From the NCBI GenBank assembly GCA_003116995.1, contig BDSL01000044.1, positions 124,001-188,000 of the forward strand: DNA of 64,000 bases, in the 5' to 3' direction. The position numbers and the translations under genes were made by a program. Positions 22,719 through 36,200 of the stretch are shown here, one piece after another. The DNA is from Yamagishiella unicocca (lineage: Eukaryota > Chlorophyta > Chlorophyceae > Chlamydomonadales > Volvocaceae). Positions within the stretch are counted from its first letter, which is position 1. Every line of letters starts with the position of its first letter. The notes under the pieces were generated by a model, which was not told the origin of the DNA, made no database searches, and was given only the letters and a program-made list of their open reading frames with translations.

Positions 22719-25700
22719 ATGCAGACTGCACGATGCCTTCGCTCGGCTCCAGCGGCTCCTTTGCGGGCCGCTCGCCTTACACCTTGTATTCGCCGGCCTT
22801 CAAGGTTGCTGGTGCCCGGACCTGTGCGTGCTCCAACCACCACGTTGTGCTCGGCAGGCGTCGCTCACCCCAGCGAGGTGAGAACATACTGTGATCTTGC
22901 AAATCAACGCATCATAGTGCCTTAGGATATCCCTTGGGCGCATAATTGTCTGGGTGACGTGAGCCTTTGGCCTCTGCCGCTGGTCCTATCGCGGCGGGTC
23001 TTAAAGGCAGACCCATCTCACGTTTCACACGCCCTGCCCGCTCCCGAGGCTCAAGAGTTGCTGTTCGTTCAGGGTTGCAAATCTTTGTTGCTATCACATG
23101 TTTTCTGGAGGCAAGGCTGGGCACACTTGACCCACTTCGTCCACGCCGCAAACTCGCGCAGGAGGCCAACAAAGGCCATTTCAGCGGCCAGTTCGATCCC
23201 AGCATGTCAGTTCCTAACATAGTTGCTGCCAAAGGCGGTGGTGGTGGCCAGAACTTTGGCTCTGGTGGCAGCTTGGGAGCGGTCATGGAGCGCAGCAGGC
23301 TGGAATTCGTCATGCCCACGCCCCCGGCTGTGGCCCCGAAGCTGGACGATGGAGGCAGCGGTGGAGATATTGGTAAGAACATTCATAACGGTGGTGGTGG
23401 TGGCGACGGCGACGGTGGCGATGACGACGACTACTTCAACGAGGACGGCGATGGCGACGGTGAGGGCGACGGTGAGGGCGGAGACGCCTTCTTCCGCACC
23501 CTTATCCCGGAGTCATATGACAAGCTATCAATTGGAGCTGTATTTGCTGAGTGGATGCGGACAGTGGCGGAGCTGCCGCTAATTCTACGCAGGGCCGTGG
23601 AGATGGGCCTCTTCAGCTCGGCGCAGCTCGTCCGCTTCTTCTCAATGGACGTGCGGCCCAACCTAACGCGGAGTGTCTCGCGGTCCCTGCCGCCTGCGGT
23701 GAGAAGGGCAGCCGACTAGCGCACACGCGTGACTTCTCGGAGCTTCAACGGTCGCAACTTGTGACGTTGTATTGCGTCGCCTACAATGCTTTACCCCTCA
23801 ATTTGCATATCTAGGAAGCTTTGGTTAGTGCTAGAGCATTCCTGAAGCCACAACGTCCGTTGGACCTATGCCTAACACACGTCCCCTTGCCGTTTCCAAT
23901 CCTAACCTGCAGTGGGCGCGCGACTTCGTGGGCCGCCTTATGGCTGACCCAGCCTTCGTGCAGAAGATGGTGATTGAATCGGCCATCTCCGCCTGTGCGT
24001 CGCTGTACTACGAGTACCGTGTCCGTGGCGACAGGTTTAAGGACGAGCTGGACCTGGTGCTGATTAACACGATAGGCATGGTGGCCGCAACCAGCGCCAC
24101 CGTGTGGATGGTGGCGCCTACACGGTCGTACGGCACTGTGCACAAGTTTCCCTGGCAGCAGGTATGTGGCCACGCTTGTGCGCGCACAGGGCCACGGGGA
24201 AGGGTGGCTGAGGGGCATGTCAATACTCTTTAGTACCACAGCCGATTGCGTATGTGGCCGGCCAGCCACCGTGTCAACAAGGCGTGTTTCGGAGACGCAG
24301 GGAAAATGGACATAGTGGGGCAGGGCGGCACGGGGGAGCCCGGTTTATACAGTGCATGAACTGATTACATTCATGCAACATGGGCCGACGTACGGGCATG
24401 GAAGAAGTTACGACTGCAAGGACAGCTGTAGTTGCTGTACGTATTGTGATAACCGGGTTCTTAAAGAGCAGCAAGGACGTCGTGCTGAACGTCAGGCAAG
24501 ATGAGTCGCTGCGTCAAACGTGGATTAGGGCCGATTGTTACGGTGATGGTTGCAAAGCCAGGTCCTCTATGGGAGTGGTGCGCCGCAGGTATCTTTCGGC
24601 GTACAGGAATATGTACTTGCGCTAAGCCAACCGCGTGGGGTTGGCGCGCACGCAAAGCCAACCACGTACATACGAGGGTTGCCCACCATTCAGGGCTGCA
24701 AAAACACTGGGGTCACACTCACTTGAGCTTTACCTATGATGTGTATCCCTTTCTCTGAATCAGTTACCACTTCCTCTAGGACGTATGTCTTGGTCACTAC
24801 TTTTTACCATTGCTGGATTCGCTTCCCTCCCCACGGCTGGTTGGATCTTCCCGTGCGATTTCACCTTCCGCCTACCTCCGCCCGCCCTCCTTTCTTGCCA
24901 CCCAGATGCTGGACAGCCTACCCAATTGCGTCTTCGACGCCAACGGCCCACTGCGCCAGTACACTGCGCAGTCGCGCGTTGCAGCCTTTTTCTCCAAGGC
25001 CGCGGAGCTGTCGGCGGTGGGTCTGCTGACCGGCGCCGGCACCTCGCTGCTGTCCTCGGCCGCGGTGGCCTTGCGGCAAAAGTACGTGGACCCGTCGTTC
25101 GAGCCCAGCGTGCCCGTGCCGGATGTGGCGCGCAGCTCTGCCGGCCTCGCTGCCTTCTTCGCCCTGTCCGCGAACACACGCTACCAGCTCATCGGCGGCA
25201 TGGATCGCTACCTGCTGGGCCACAGCAACTTCCTGTGGACGTACCTGGCCATGAGCGGAGCGGCGCGCGCGGTGAGCAACCAGATTGGCGAGACGCACCG
25301 GGCGTTGTGCCAGGGCCTGCCGGAGCCGTCAAATCTGCCGCGGCGCCGCGTCGTGAAGAAGAAGGTTGTGGTGCGGCGAAAGGTCGTCAAGCCAGCGGTG
25401 GTGGAGGCGGCGGCGGAGCCGGCGATGGCGCTGGCCGCTGGTGAACTGTTGGTACAGCCGTCAGAGGAGCAGGCGGCGGCTCGGGTACTGCCAGCGGCCG
25501 ACGAGGCATCCACGTCTGGCCAGGTGGCGGTGGCTACGCTGCGGCAACAGGATGATGAGTTGGTCCTGGACCAGGTTCTGGCCATCGCTGGGCCGTCGAG
25601 CGAGCAGATGGAGCAAGAGCGCCAATATCTGAACGACCGCGCCGCGTCGTCGTCGGCATCACAGCAGGACACGGATTCGGCAATCGACCTCACGTCGCTT

Positions 25701-25817
25701 GTAGCACAGCAGGCTAGCGGGGCACTAGAACTGGCGCAGCTAAGGCCAGCGGAGGAGCGGGGTGTGGTGGGCGCGGCTTCCGGTGCCGGGCAACTGGTCA
25801 CCGCCGGCCAGCGCTGA
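22719..25817 (+). CDS. RETICULATA-related (DUF3411) plastid membrane protein
   Basis: Four exons in phase 0: 22719-22877, 23162-23698, 23913-24161 and 24906-25817, giving 618 residues. Exon 1 (MQTARCLRSAPAAPLRAARL and onward) is an Arg/Ala-rich chloroplast transit peptide. Exon 2 has Gly-rich and Asp/Glu-rich linkers and then FAEWMRTVAELPLILRRAVE. Exon 3 (FVQKMVIESAISACASLYYE, LINTIGMVAATSATVWMVAP) and exon 4 (FFSKAAELSAVGLLTGAGTS, VPDVARSSAGLAAFFALSAN, TRYQLI) hold the membrane-associated DUF3411 core. The 130-residue tail after a KKKVVVRRKVV patch is low-complexity. Plant relatives (RE, LCD1, RER) sit in the chloroplast envelope and affect leaf mesophyll and metabolism; their biochemical role is unknown. 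The start of exon 2 is the least certain point, because the frame is open upstream to a stop at 22955. Confidence 0.85.
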
Positions 25818-26422
25818 GCAGGGGCGGTGTTGTGAGGGTTTGCTGTGTGAGGGTTGGGTCGCGGTAGGGTCATAAGGGCTGACATAAGACAGAAGGGCGA
25901 GGAGTTGCGTGGAGGAGCGTGTGTGTGCCCTCGAGGTTGAGGGGAGCGGGGTTTAGAAGTGTCGGATGGGCGTAAGGTGTATGCGTGGTGCATGTTGCCG
26001 AACTAGGCAGAGCGGGGCGCGGCGGTGTGCGTAATCCGCAAAACATAAAAACAAGTACGGTATGCTGTCGTCATCGTCGTCGTCTTCGCCTGGAGTGTCG
26101 CTGGTTGTATGTGGTGTGGTAGGCGAGGCGCCGTGTGCTGGTGACGCTCGGGGACACGCGCGCGATGCCGTCAGTGGTGTCCCCTGTGTGCTGACGGTGT
26201 TGTGTCTTGCTGGGGCACCTAGTGCAAGATTGGCAAGTCATGCCCCTCACGCATGGAGGATGTGTCGGTGAGGTGTCACCATGCGCCAACACGCCGTTCG
26301 TCGCCTCGGGCGGCCATCGGTGCGCCGGTTGCGCCTGCCGGGTGTAGCGGTTGGCGTGGTCGTGGAGTGCTGTGTGTACCAGAGGGGGCGTTGCAGCCTG
26401 ATCCTTGTGCGTTTGTTGGAGC

Positions 26423-26427
26423 TGTAA
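26423..26427 (+). terminator. Poly(A) signal TGTAA of the RETICULATA-related gene
   Basis: TGTAA in the sense strand, about 606 bp after the stop. No earlier TGTAA was seen in this 3' region. Confidence 0.55.
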
Positions 26428-26549
26428 CAGAAGCCAACGGCCGCAGCAGGCTAAAACGGCCAGTACCAGCGCCAACCGCGCATGGGACCGCCCAAGCTGC
26501 AGTGCATTGCATCAGGGTTGCGCTTGGTGATGCAGACTTAACTTGCTTG

Positions 26550-26554
26550 TTACA
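26550..26554 (-). terminator. Poly(A) signal TGTAA of the E3 ligase gene
   Basis: Reads TGTAA on the minus strand, about 670 bp after the stop at 27224. It faces the plus-strand signal at 26423, leaving about 120 bp between the two convergent signals. Confidence 0.55.
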
Positions 26555-27223
26555 AAGTGTTAATCGTTAGGCGTTCAATTGTGTGGGTACGCGCTCGTAT
26601 TTCTCCCCGCAACCTCCGCTCCTTGTATGCGCACCAGGCCAGTTAAGTCAAATCTAGCATGCTTGCTGGCAAGGCTCGTGCTATACCACGCGCGGTGTCG
26701 TTCAACGCCGATGCGCGCATGCTTATTGATGCGTGCCCACGCCGTCCCTTGCGCGGCTTTTGCACATATTGAACCCAGCAAATTCCAGGTCTGGACGCAG
26801 TAGCTGCACCAGGCTACCGCCTGGACATTTGCCTTTTGTAACATTTCTCGTGCCTCCTGCCAACGGCTGCCGTCACTGCGCGCGTATGTGGCAATTTCGG
26901 GCCCGTCATTTTGAGCAAAGCCTGCCATTTTACGCAACACCTGCAACCCGAAAAGCTCCTCACAATGAAGCTCAAGGGGCGAGCAACAAACGCATATTGC
27001 CCAAGTTCGCGAGCTCGCTCAACTCTCTTTCCGCCCATGAACAAAGCTTGAGGAGGGCCAACGACGCTCCGTACGGAACAGACAACTGTTGTGCACACAA
27101 TGAAACAAATAAAAAGCCTGTAGAGTAGGTTTCCCCCTGCTGGCTGCTTCCCCCTCATCCGATTACCATTAGCTACAGGTTTCCTCACAGCAGCCTCCGG
27201 TTACCAGTCCCCTAGCCAGCTTG

Positions 27224-30200
27224 CTAGCTGAGTATCGCGCTGACAACCGCGGCAGTAATTGTTGCCCCCACTGCAAAGCCCGCACCCGCCGTCGCCGCCA
27301 GCATCCTCCAGGACAGGTCGGGAGCTGGCCTGTCGGCCTCCTGGGAGCCTCCGCTTACAGGCCACCAGCCAGGCGCCATAACACTGCGCACGCGCTCCTC
27401 CAGTCTGCGCGCCGTTGGCAGCTGCAGGTCCTCCGCCTCGGAGGCCGTGTGATGCTTGGTGCGACGACTGCCGTTCCTGCGGGCAGGAGGCGGCAGCGAT
27501 GGGGGTTCACAAGCCGCGATGCTAGAGTTCATCGCTAGAGTTCACCAGGAAACCACAACCAAGCACGTTTGACACCATTCAGGCAGGGGAACGGGGGAAG
27601 CGCACCTGTCGTTCCTCACGTCCTCGAGCTCCATGTCCTTAATGCAGCGGCGCAACAGTGGCATCGCCTTCATTCGGCGCAGCTCGACGGAGGCTGCCCG
27701 CTTGAGGGCGCTCGGCATCTGCGGCGGCGGCGAGCAAGGAAGCCAGCATTGGACGGAATGGGGTGTGGGAAATGGATTAGACCCGGCGCGTGGAGGGGAA
27801 GGCATGGACTGCAAGGACACAGACCCACCTAGGTACGACGGACAGGACAGCGATGACGCGATGGCATCTTGCCATGCATATGAGTTGCGTAGCGACTAGT
27901 GCGGGCAGAGCGGCAAACACAGCCCGCTAAATAGCGTCCCGCAAGGCTTACCGGCGTTGCCAGCAGGGCCCCCAGCACCTCAAGGCATGAGGCCAGCAGC
28001 GGACCCCGGCCGACGCCCCCGCAGTGGCACTGGCGGCTGCTCCGACAGGCGCAGGCCCCGGGCCCGCGGATGGCCGCCAGCGTGACGCGCACAGCGCCCT
28101 CCTCCAGCAGCCTCTGGCGGATGGCTGTGTGGGTGGAGTCGTCGCCTGCGTTGAGGGGGGGGGCAGTGAAGCGGACTACCAGCGATGCGGAGGCTAGGGC
28201 GATGCGATGCGGAGGGCGGCCGAGGAGGACAAAGTAGCGCTCTCAGGCGCAACCGTGCTCACTGTCCCAGGACAACTAACTGGTCTTCGCCTACCAGCAG
28301 ATCAGGCGACCGCTCCCTGCTGCGTGGCGGCCGCTCCCGCCATACATCCCTCGCAGCTTGCAGAACAGGTGGCCCCACCCGGCCCCTCTGATCCTGCTAT
28401 TGCCGTAATGGATCCTTCCGACCAATCTTAGCGCGCACTCTTCCACGTGACGCCCAATGAACACCCCAGCCGCGTGTACCCTCCATGGCCCCAGCCGCGT
28501 GTACCCTCCATGGCCCCAGCCGCATGTACCCTCCATGGCCCCAGCCGCATGTACCCTCCATGGCCCCAGCCGCATGCACCCTCCATGGCCCCAGCCGCAT
28601 GTACCCTCCATGGCCCCAGCCGCATGTACCCTCCATGGCTCCAGCCGCATGCACCCTCCATGGCCCCAGCCGCATGTACCCTCCATGGCCCCAGCCGCAT
28701 GTACCCTCCATGGCTCCAGCCGCATGTACCCTCCATGGCCCCAGCCGCATGTACCCTCCATGGCCCCAGCCGCACGTACCCTCCATGGCCCCAGCCGCAT
28801 GTACCCTCCATGGCCCCAGCCGCATGTACCCTCCATGGCCCCAGCCGCATGTACCCTCCATGGCCCCAGCCGCATGTACCCTCCATGGCCCCAGCCGCAT
28901 GTACCCTCCATGGCCCCAGCCGCATGTACCCTCCATGGCCCCAGCCGCATGTACCCTCCATGGCCCCAGCCGCATGTACCCTCCATGGCCCCAGCCGCAT
29001 GTACCCTCCATGGCCCAGCCGCATGTACCCTCCATGGCCCCAGCCGCATGTACCCTCCATGGCCCCAGCCGCATGTACCCTCCATGGCCCCAGCCGCATG
29101 TACCCTCCATGGCCCCAGCCGCATGTACCCTCCATGGCCCCAGCCGCATGTACCCTCCATGGCCCCAGCCGCATGTACCCTCCATGGCCCCAGCCGCATG
29201 TACCCTCCATGGCTCCAGCCGCATGTACCCTCCATGGCCCCAGCCGCATGTACCCTCCATGGCCCCAGCCGCATGTACCCTCCATGGCCCCAGCCGCATG
29301 TACCCTCCATGGCCCCAGCCGTATGTACCCTCCATGGCCCCAGCCCGCCCAACCCTCGTCCCGCGTCTCACCGCGCGCCATCGCCACCAGCAGCTGCATT
29401 CCGGCGACCTGCACTCCCACGCTGTGCGGCATGTCGCCCAGCGCATGCAGCACGGTGACCAAGCCCTCGCAGGCCACGTGGGCCTGTGGTGACGGAACGA
29501 GAGGGCAAGGGGGACAGCACGAGGGAAGCTGAGAGCATGTCTGGGAGAAAAGCTGGTACAACTTTAATCAGTGCGTGTAACCGTGGACCAAATGACGTCC
29601 TTGTGAAAACCCCGGCTGCCGGAATCTCTAGGTGCAAGTTTGCCTGGGACATTGAATGCCCCCCCTCATCTGCCCTCCTCCCTCCTGCCCTCCTCCCTCC
29701 TGCCCCCACCCCACCTGCGTCATCGTGTTATCGACAACAAGCATCTGCAGCACCGACAGGACGGCCACCGCCAGCAACTCGGGCTCCTGCGAGGCGCCTT
29801 TACGGCCGGCTCCTCCGGTCTCGGCGGCGTGGTCCGCATCGCCAAAAATAGCCGCACATTGATGTCGCCCTCCGCACTGCGCCTCCCCGCCCCGGACTGC
29901 CTCCGTTGCCCCCCGCCCGCTGCCAACCGCCGCTTGCTGCTGTCCGTCCTGCCGCCCCACCGCCGCGAGCCAAGCCGCGCGCTTCAGCAGCCGCAGCAGC
30001 ACCTCCGCCCCTCCCAGCCTGGCCAGCGACCACTGGTTGGACTGCTGGCACGTATCGTCGCTGCCCACCGGCGTCAGCAACGCCGCCAGCAGGGTGCAAG
30101 CGCACCGCTGCACCGTCAGCGCCTCCACCTGCGCCGTCGCGGCTGCCCTCGCCGGTTCGTCCAACACACCAGCGCTGTCTTGCTGACCCTCGCATCGCCT

Positions 30201-33200
30201 GTGACCACCAGCGCCGGCAGCGGCATCATCGTTGCCTGCCGCGATGGCCCCAATGCTTGCTGGGTCCTGCTGTCGTCCTTGTTCCGTGTGCGGGCCCTGG
30301 TTGCGCTCCTGTTCTTGCTTCTGCAGCCTGCGCCTCAGCTCCTGGTGCTCGAGCTGCAGCTGGATCCGCAGCTGCTGCTCCATGGCCAGCAGGCAGCCCT
30401 GCATGGCTCCCATGGCGCTGAGGGCTTCGCGGACCTACGAGGACCGTGAACAAAGGCGCAGCAACAAACAGCATCGTGTGAGGGGTCCCCGAATCAGGGC
30501 GAGGACACCCTCCTTTCCATCCCCTGGCCGCACACGTCATTGGAGGGCGGTTAACAACCTGAATGGTGAGCAGTCTACGGTTTTGGAAAGTGTCGACGCG
30601 CACAACCGTCCCGCTACCTCTTTCCGAATGTTGCCGTTACCACGGAGGGCCGGAAGGTGCCTGAACCCGGGCGGCGTACCACCGGAAGGTGCCTGAACCC
30701 GGGTGGCGTACCACCGGAAGGTGCCTGAACCCGGGCGGCGTACCTCTGGCTGCAGGCCCGCCAGCCGCGTGAGGGCGCCCAGCAGCGCCAAGCAACGCGC
30801 CGCCGCCTCTGCGGGCTCCTGCTCCGTCCTCGCCTCCAGAACCTCCCGCAGCCGCAGCAGCAAGTGTTCCGCCTGGAGCGCGATGCGTACCACGGGACAT
30901 AGGTTGGGAGCTCAAGCCGTAGGGGAGGCAGCAGCAGTGACGAGGCAAGCAGTCGCGATTCACCCTTTGGACTTACGCCACGCGGAAACACTGGCCCCGC
31001 TGGACCATTAGCTGTGCTCCTCGACGTGCGATTACTAACGCAGCAACCCTCAATAACTGCCGCAGACGTGAGCAATGGTCGCAGCGTAACACTAGGGCAA
31101 CCACGGTCAGCCCCACCCCCCTAGCCCATCAATCTCCCACCTGTCGCACGTGCAGTCGTACAGCCGCAACCGGCAGCGCCTCATCAGGCAGTGGGCAGAG
31201 GTTGAGAGATTCGCTAATCACGGAGTGTGCCACATCCCTCTCGCTGCTGCCACTGCCCAGGCGGTGGCTGCCGCCGCCACTGGGTCGCTCCACGCCACTG
31301 CTGGCCCTGCTGCTGAGGGGCGGACTGAACCGCGACAAGCTGCCAGTCGGGCTGTTGCGCTGCTGCTGGCCCGAGACCGCTGGTGAGCCTCCACGGCTGC
31401 TGTCGGGCGCGGCATGTGCTGTGCGCGTACCGGCTCCCACGGCGGGCCGCGACGGAGTGTTGCTGGCCGTAGTGCCGGCGGCGGAGGCGGCGGGTGACAT
31501 GGTGGCGGCGGCAGTTGTTGGTTGCCTGGGCAACGGTCCTGGGTCGGACGCGCTGCGGTCGCCGCGGGTAGCCGATGAAGCCGCCGCCATCACCGCCACC
31601 ACAGCGGCAGCAGCAGGAGTGGGGGCGACCGGGGGAGCAGCTACCGGTGATGCGCGGTTCGTGTGCAGCGGTGAAGCGGCGCCGTCCGACTTGCCGCCGT
31701 CACCGCAATCCGCCCTGCGGCCCAAGATGAGGTCCTCGAGACGCCGGGCGGGCTGGTTGATGGTCAGTTGCTCAAAGGCGGCGCACCTGGCGGGTAATGG
31801 AGGGGGCGGTAGCGAATGGTGGTTGGCATTGAGCACGGGTTTTCAGGCGTACTAGCATGGGTCGCGAGGCTTCACGGGGCAACGAAGACGGACAGCTAGC
31901 TTCAAGTGCGTTGCAGCATGTCGCGCCGCTTGCGACGAGTAAGATGAGCATAGAGTCGCTCCCATGATCGCCGTTCCCTTGGGACCGACAGAACACGCAC
32001 ATCCAGACATCGCGACGCAGGACCAGGATGTGAACGCGAACGTGAAAGACACACACGCATCATCAAAGCCCGCCACATGCCCGACGCTCCTTCCATCCAG
32101 CCGCCCCTAGGACGGCTTTTCACCTACTTTTCTGGGCAGCGCAGCCTGTCGCCCGCCGCCATGGCCGTAGACAAGTGGCGTGACAGGCACATGGCGCAGA
32201 AGGTGTGGCCGCAGGGCTGCAGCGCCACTGCGCGGAGCAGGTAGTCGCCACACAGGCCGCACAGCAGCTCGTCCAGGCCCGAGCTGGCAGGATACCTGCT
32301 GACGCAGTTGATTCGGGTTGGGACGCTTGCCGTCAGGCCAAGGCGTTGTGAGCGGGTTCAGGACAAACCCGTGGGTCGAGTGGGTGGAGCGGCCGAGGGC
32401 TGCGGAGGCCTCTGAGCGTCCACTCAACGGAGGACGAAGGGTACAGTAAACAAGGTTTTATAGGACAGAAGGTAACAGTGGTTGAGGCTTCGACCGGCTA
32501 GGGGAGGTGAGTGCCACCTGCCTGCTAGTGCCAGGGACGTCCGCCGGCTCGGGAGCCATCGCCACCGAGCGGGGAGGCATCGACAGGGCTCGCAGCCGGC
32601 ACGAGGGCGACGGCGGCACCGTCACCGGCGCCGATGGGTTGAGCCAGTGCGTCCGCTCCGACGCCGCCGCGGGCGGCTCAGTGGTAGCGGCGGCGCCGGC
32701 AAGGTCGGTACCATGGGGCGCGTAGTCACCAGCGGAGCTGCCGCTGGCCCGGTTGCGGGGCGACGAGGGCTGCATCCGTGACTGTGCTTGCGGGAGGTCC
32801 AGCGCGCGGCCGGCGGAGTACGCAGCGCCGTGGCGGGGTGACGAGGCGGCCCAAGCGGGTGCGGACGGGTCGGGTAGCCTAGTGGCCGCCTGCCCGAGGG
32901 GCAGCACTGCAAGGTCCTCCTCATCAACGCCGTAGTACCCGCGAGAGCGCTGCCACTCGCCGGGCGCGCCGTCGGGTCTCGCAAGGACGTCGTGGTGGTG
33001 GTACGTGCCGACGTCGTTGTCGAACATGGAACCGTCGCTGATGGCCGAGGCGGCGGTGCTGTGCCGGGGTGCCAGGAGCCGCGCCCGGGCCGCGGCTGCC
33101 GCCGCCGCCGAGGCCTCGGCGGCGGCCTCGGCGGCTGCTGCGTAGTCGCCCTGCGTGCTGCCCACCCAGCTGCAGGCAGAGCTCACCTCATCGCTGCTGA

Positions 33201-36200
33201 CGTAGCTGTCCGGGCTGCCGATCGGCCTGAGCCTGCAGGCGCGGCTGTTGCCATTCATGAGCCCGCCGACAGTGGAGTTGCTCGCCTGCACGCTCTGCGG
33301 CTGTTGCGCGTTGTCATAGTCCCAGTAGCTGCTGCAGGCGCTGAGCCTGCCGGTGCAGGACCCGCCGTCGGGTGAGGCCGACGCTGCGCCACCCGGAGGC
33401 GTTGGACGGGACCCCAGGCGCGAGTCTAGGTGTTGGAGCAAGGTGATTGGCGTGTACGGCAGGTAGGGGCAGGTGTGGCCGCCGTCGCCGCTGCCATACG
33501 AATAACCGACGCCTGCGGCGCCGCTGCGTTTTGGTGGGGACACATCGCTAGGTGGGGTCGCAGCAGCAGCTGCCGCCACAACGGACGGCGCAAGGTGGAG
33601 GGGCCCGCGGTGGCCGCGGCCGTCCATGCCGCGCTCCTCTGCCATCTGGGCCGCTGCCGCGGCGGCCGCCGCCAAGTTGCTGGTTGTGAGCGCACAGGCC
33701 TGGCGTAGCTGCAAGATCGATGACGACGGTGGGCTGTACGGCGATGGCGTTTCGAGAGATCCGCCGTACCGGGTGTGACGGCGGTTTGGGTGGCGGTTGC
33801 GGGCAGTTTCCTCGTGCTGCTGGTGGGCGTAGGTGCTCTGCGAACTGTAGGGCGGTGAGCAATCCCATGGGGGGAGGAGCTGAGGAACTCAGTGGGGAAA
33901 TCGAACCCGGGCAGTGGGGAAATCGAACCCGGGCAGTGGGGAAATCGACTACTGATGCCTGACTGATGACGGCCGTGGAAGGAAGGGGCACGGTCAGACG
34001 CAGGTGCTATGTGTCGTGCCTCGTGGTTCTGAGCGATCCCAGCCTTATGCGCACATGTTCGAGGCTATCGAGGCTACCAGGCCCGCTAGCTGCGGCTTGA
34101 CCAACCCGGCACCAGCCCCTTCCCTTCGCCGCCACCAACCTGCACTGCATGCTGGCTGCGCCATCATTGAAGCGGCCGCCCGCTCGTCGTGCCTCGTCCC
34201 TCGAAACCGACGCGCTGCCCAGCCCCCCGCCGCCGTCGACGGATCTCTGAGGCGGAGAGTACATGCAGTTCGAGCTGGAGGGCTCCTGCGTACCGCAGGA
34301 GGAAACCGCACCGGCGCAGCTCTGGCTGCTGGTGCAGGTGGTGAGCCCCGAGTCGACGCTCTCGCGGCCCTGGGAGCTCCGTGTGGTGAACCCCAGGGCC
34401 ACAGCCTCCCCGGAGCACGAAGGCGGCGGCGTGGGCGGCGGCGCCACCGCGGGTCGTAGCGCGGTGGAGAAGGAGAACTCCTGTGCGGGGTGCACGAGGG
34501 TCGGACGGAGGATGAGGACCAAGGTCAGGTTTGCGGCAAGGCGTCCAAAATGTGAGATAGGGGCGAGCGGGACAGGCCCGGCTCACGCGGTGCACTCGGC
34601 CGCCCTGTGGAAGGCGCTGGAAGAGTGCGTGCCCGTCTCATCCGTTGCGCGATCAAGCTGCGCTCATACACCTGGTCTCTGGCGCCTGAGCACGCACGCC
34701 TACCTCGAGGCTGTCGTCGCTGTCCTCGCGGATGTTGCGATCGCCCGGCCGGATTCTGCCGTTGTGCTTTTGTATCGCCAAGGCCGCTTTCAGCTCCTCC
34801 GCGGCAGCCCCAGCGGCGGTCTGGGTCTGGGCATTTGGAATAGCAAGCAACTGCCTAGCGGCCGGTGGCGGCGGCGATGGCGACGACGACGACGATGGCG
34901 GTGGGTGTGGCGACGAGGTGCCAGCGGCGGCAGCTAGGCCCGGCGGCAGCGAGTGTGAGGTGCTCACGTTCAATAGGCGCGACGGCCGATGAGGTCGGGT
35001 GCTTGCGGCGCTTCGGCCTTGGGGCGATTTCGAGGAGACCGGTGTGCTGAGGCGATGCGGGACAGGGGACGATGGCGGGACAGCGGCGCCCGAGCAGGCG
35101 GAGCGGGCTCGGGGCCTGTGGCGCTGGGACGCTGTCGTTGATGCGACCACGGGATGCAATTGCGATGACGCGAAGGGCGGCCGGAGGCATGGTTGATCAG
35201 CGCTGGCGCCGCAGAGGCTGTCGCCCACACTGTGGCAGTGCACCATTCGGTGCTGCTGCTGGGCAGCGCGGTCAGAGCGGTAACGTGCGCTGCATGGGCC
35301 GGCGCCGGTTCCGGGGCTGATGGGACGAGAGGAGGTCGCGCGGTCGCGAGAGGCGACTGTCGGACTGGTGTCGAAGCCGTCGCTCTCATCGTCGCCGTAA
35401 TCGCTAGCGCTGGCATAGCCGGCGCGGCTGGAACGGCCGCTACCACCGGCCCGACAATGGAGAGGTTCGGTTGGGGGCGTGTGGCGTGGACGCCGCCGTC
35501 CTGCGATGCTGCCAGTAGCCGATGACCTCCTGCGCGCGTCGGGTATCAGGGGAACCAGGGCAAGGGAGAAAATGGAGTTTGGTGTACACAAAGACGTGGA
35601 CCTGACATCTATTTGGGAAGAGAGGATCATGAAATGTTGGGTTGCTCCCTGAAGCTTCAGGGCGCCGTCGGCAGACAGCAGCCTAAGCCACCCAGATTCC
35701 TGGCCGCACTAACCTGCTCAGCCCCCGCCGGTCCGGAGATCTTGGCTCCAGGGGCGGCGGCGCGGGTGGCGGTGACGAGACGAACGGCCCCCGACCATTG
35801 GCAGCCGCGCGTGCGGCAGGATGCGCGCCAGTGACCGTCAGCCGGATGCCCGTCGTGGCCGTTGAAGCAGGTCCGCGTGTCCCTTGCGGCATAGGAGCCA
35901 TGTAAGCGTCATAACCGTTCCTGTCGTACAGTCCGTTCAGCGGCGAGCTCATCAAGCTGCTGGGCGGGGACGGCTGGGAGAGGCAAGGCAAGCGCCGGCC
36001 GGGAGTGGCGCCGAGAAGGGGCCCCGATTCTTCGTATGTGTACGATATCTCTGCCAGGGGGTTCACAGATAGCACCAGTGAGATGCGGTCGCCGTGGCTG
36101 AGGATGATTGGCCGGCCTGGTTGCAACGGCACGCCGTTCAGAAAGGTGCCATTCCGGCTGTGATCCTGTCGAGTTGTGCCGCGTTTCAGGGCGGAGAGAC

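Larger units (their letters stand above)
25818..27223. other. Shared 3' region of two convergent genes
   Basis: The interval separates the RETICULATA-related stop (25817) from the minus-strand E3 gene stop (27224). It holds their facing 3' UTRs, with TGTAA signals at 26423-26427 (+) and 26550-26554 (-). No coding exon is supported. Confidence 0.6.

Noticed and set aside
28291..29561. Very long open frames on both strands, up to about 377 codons
   Set aside because: They are produced by the 25-bp repeat, which has no stop in any frame. The region is an intron by splice phase.
32992..33375. Plus-strand frames at 33.0-33.7 kb, and similar ones over 34-36 kb
   Set aside because: They lie antisense to the FHA gene's large exons, whose splice phases and FHA motifs are consistent on the minus strand.
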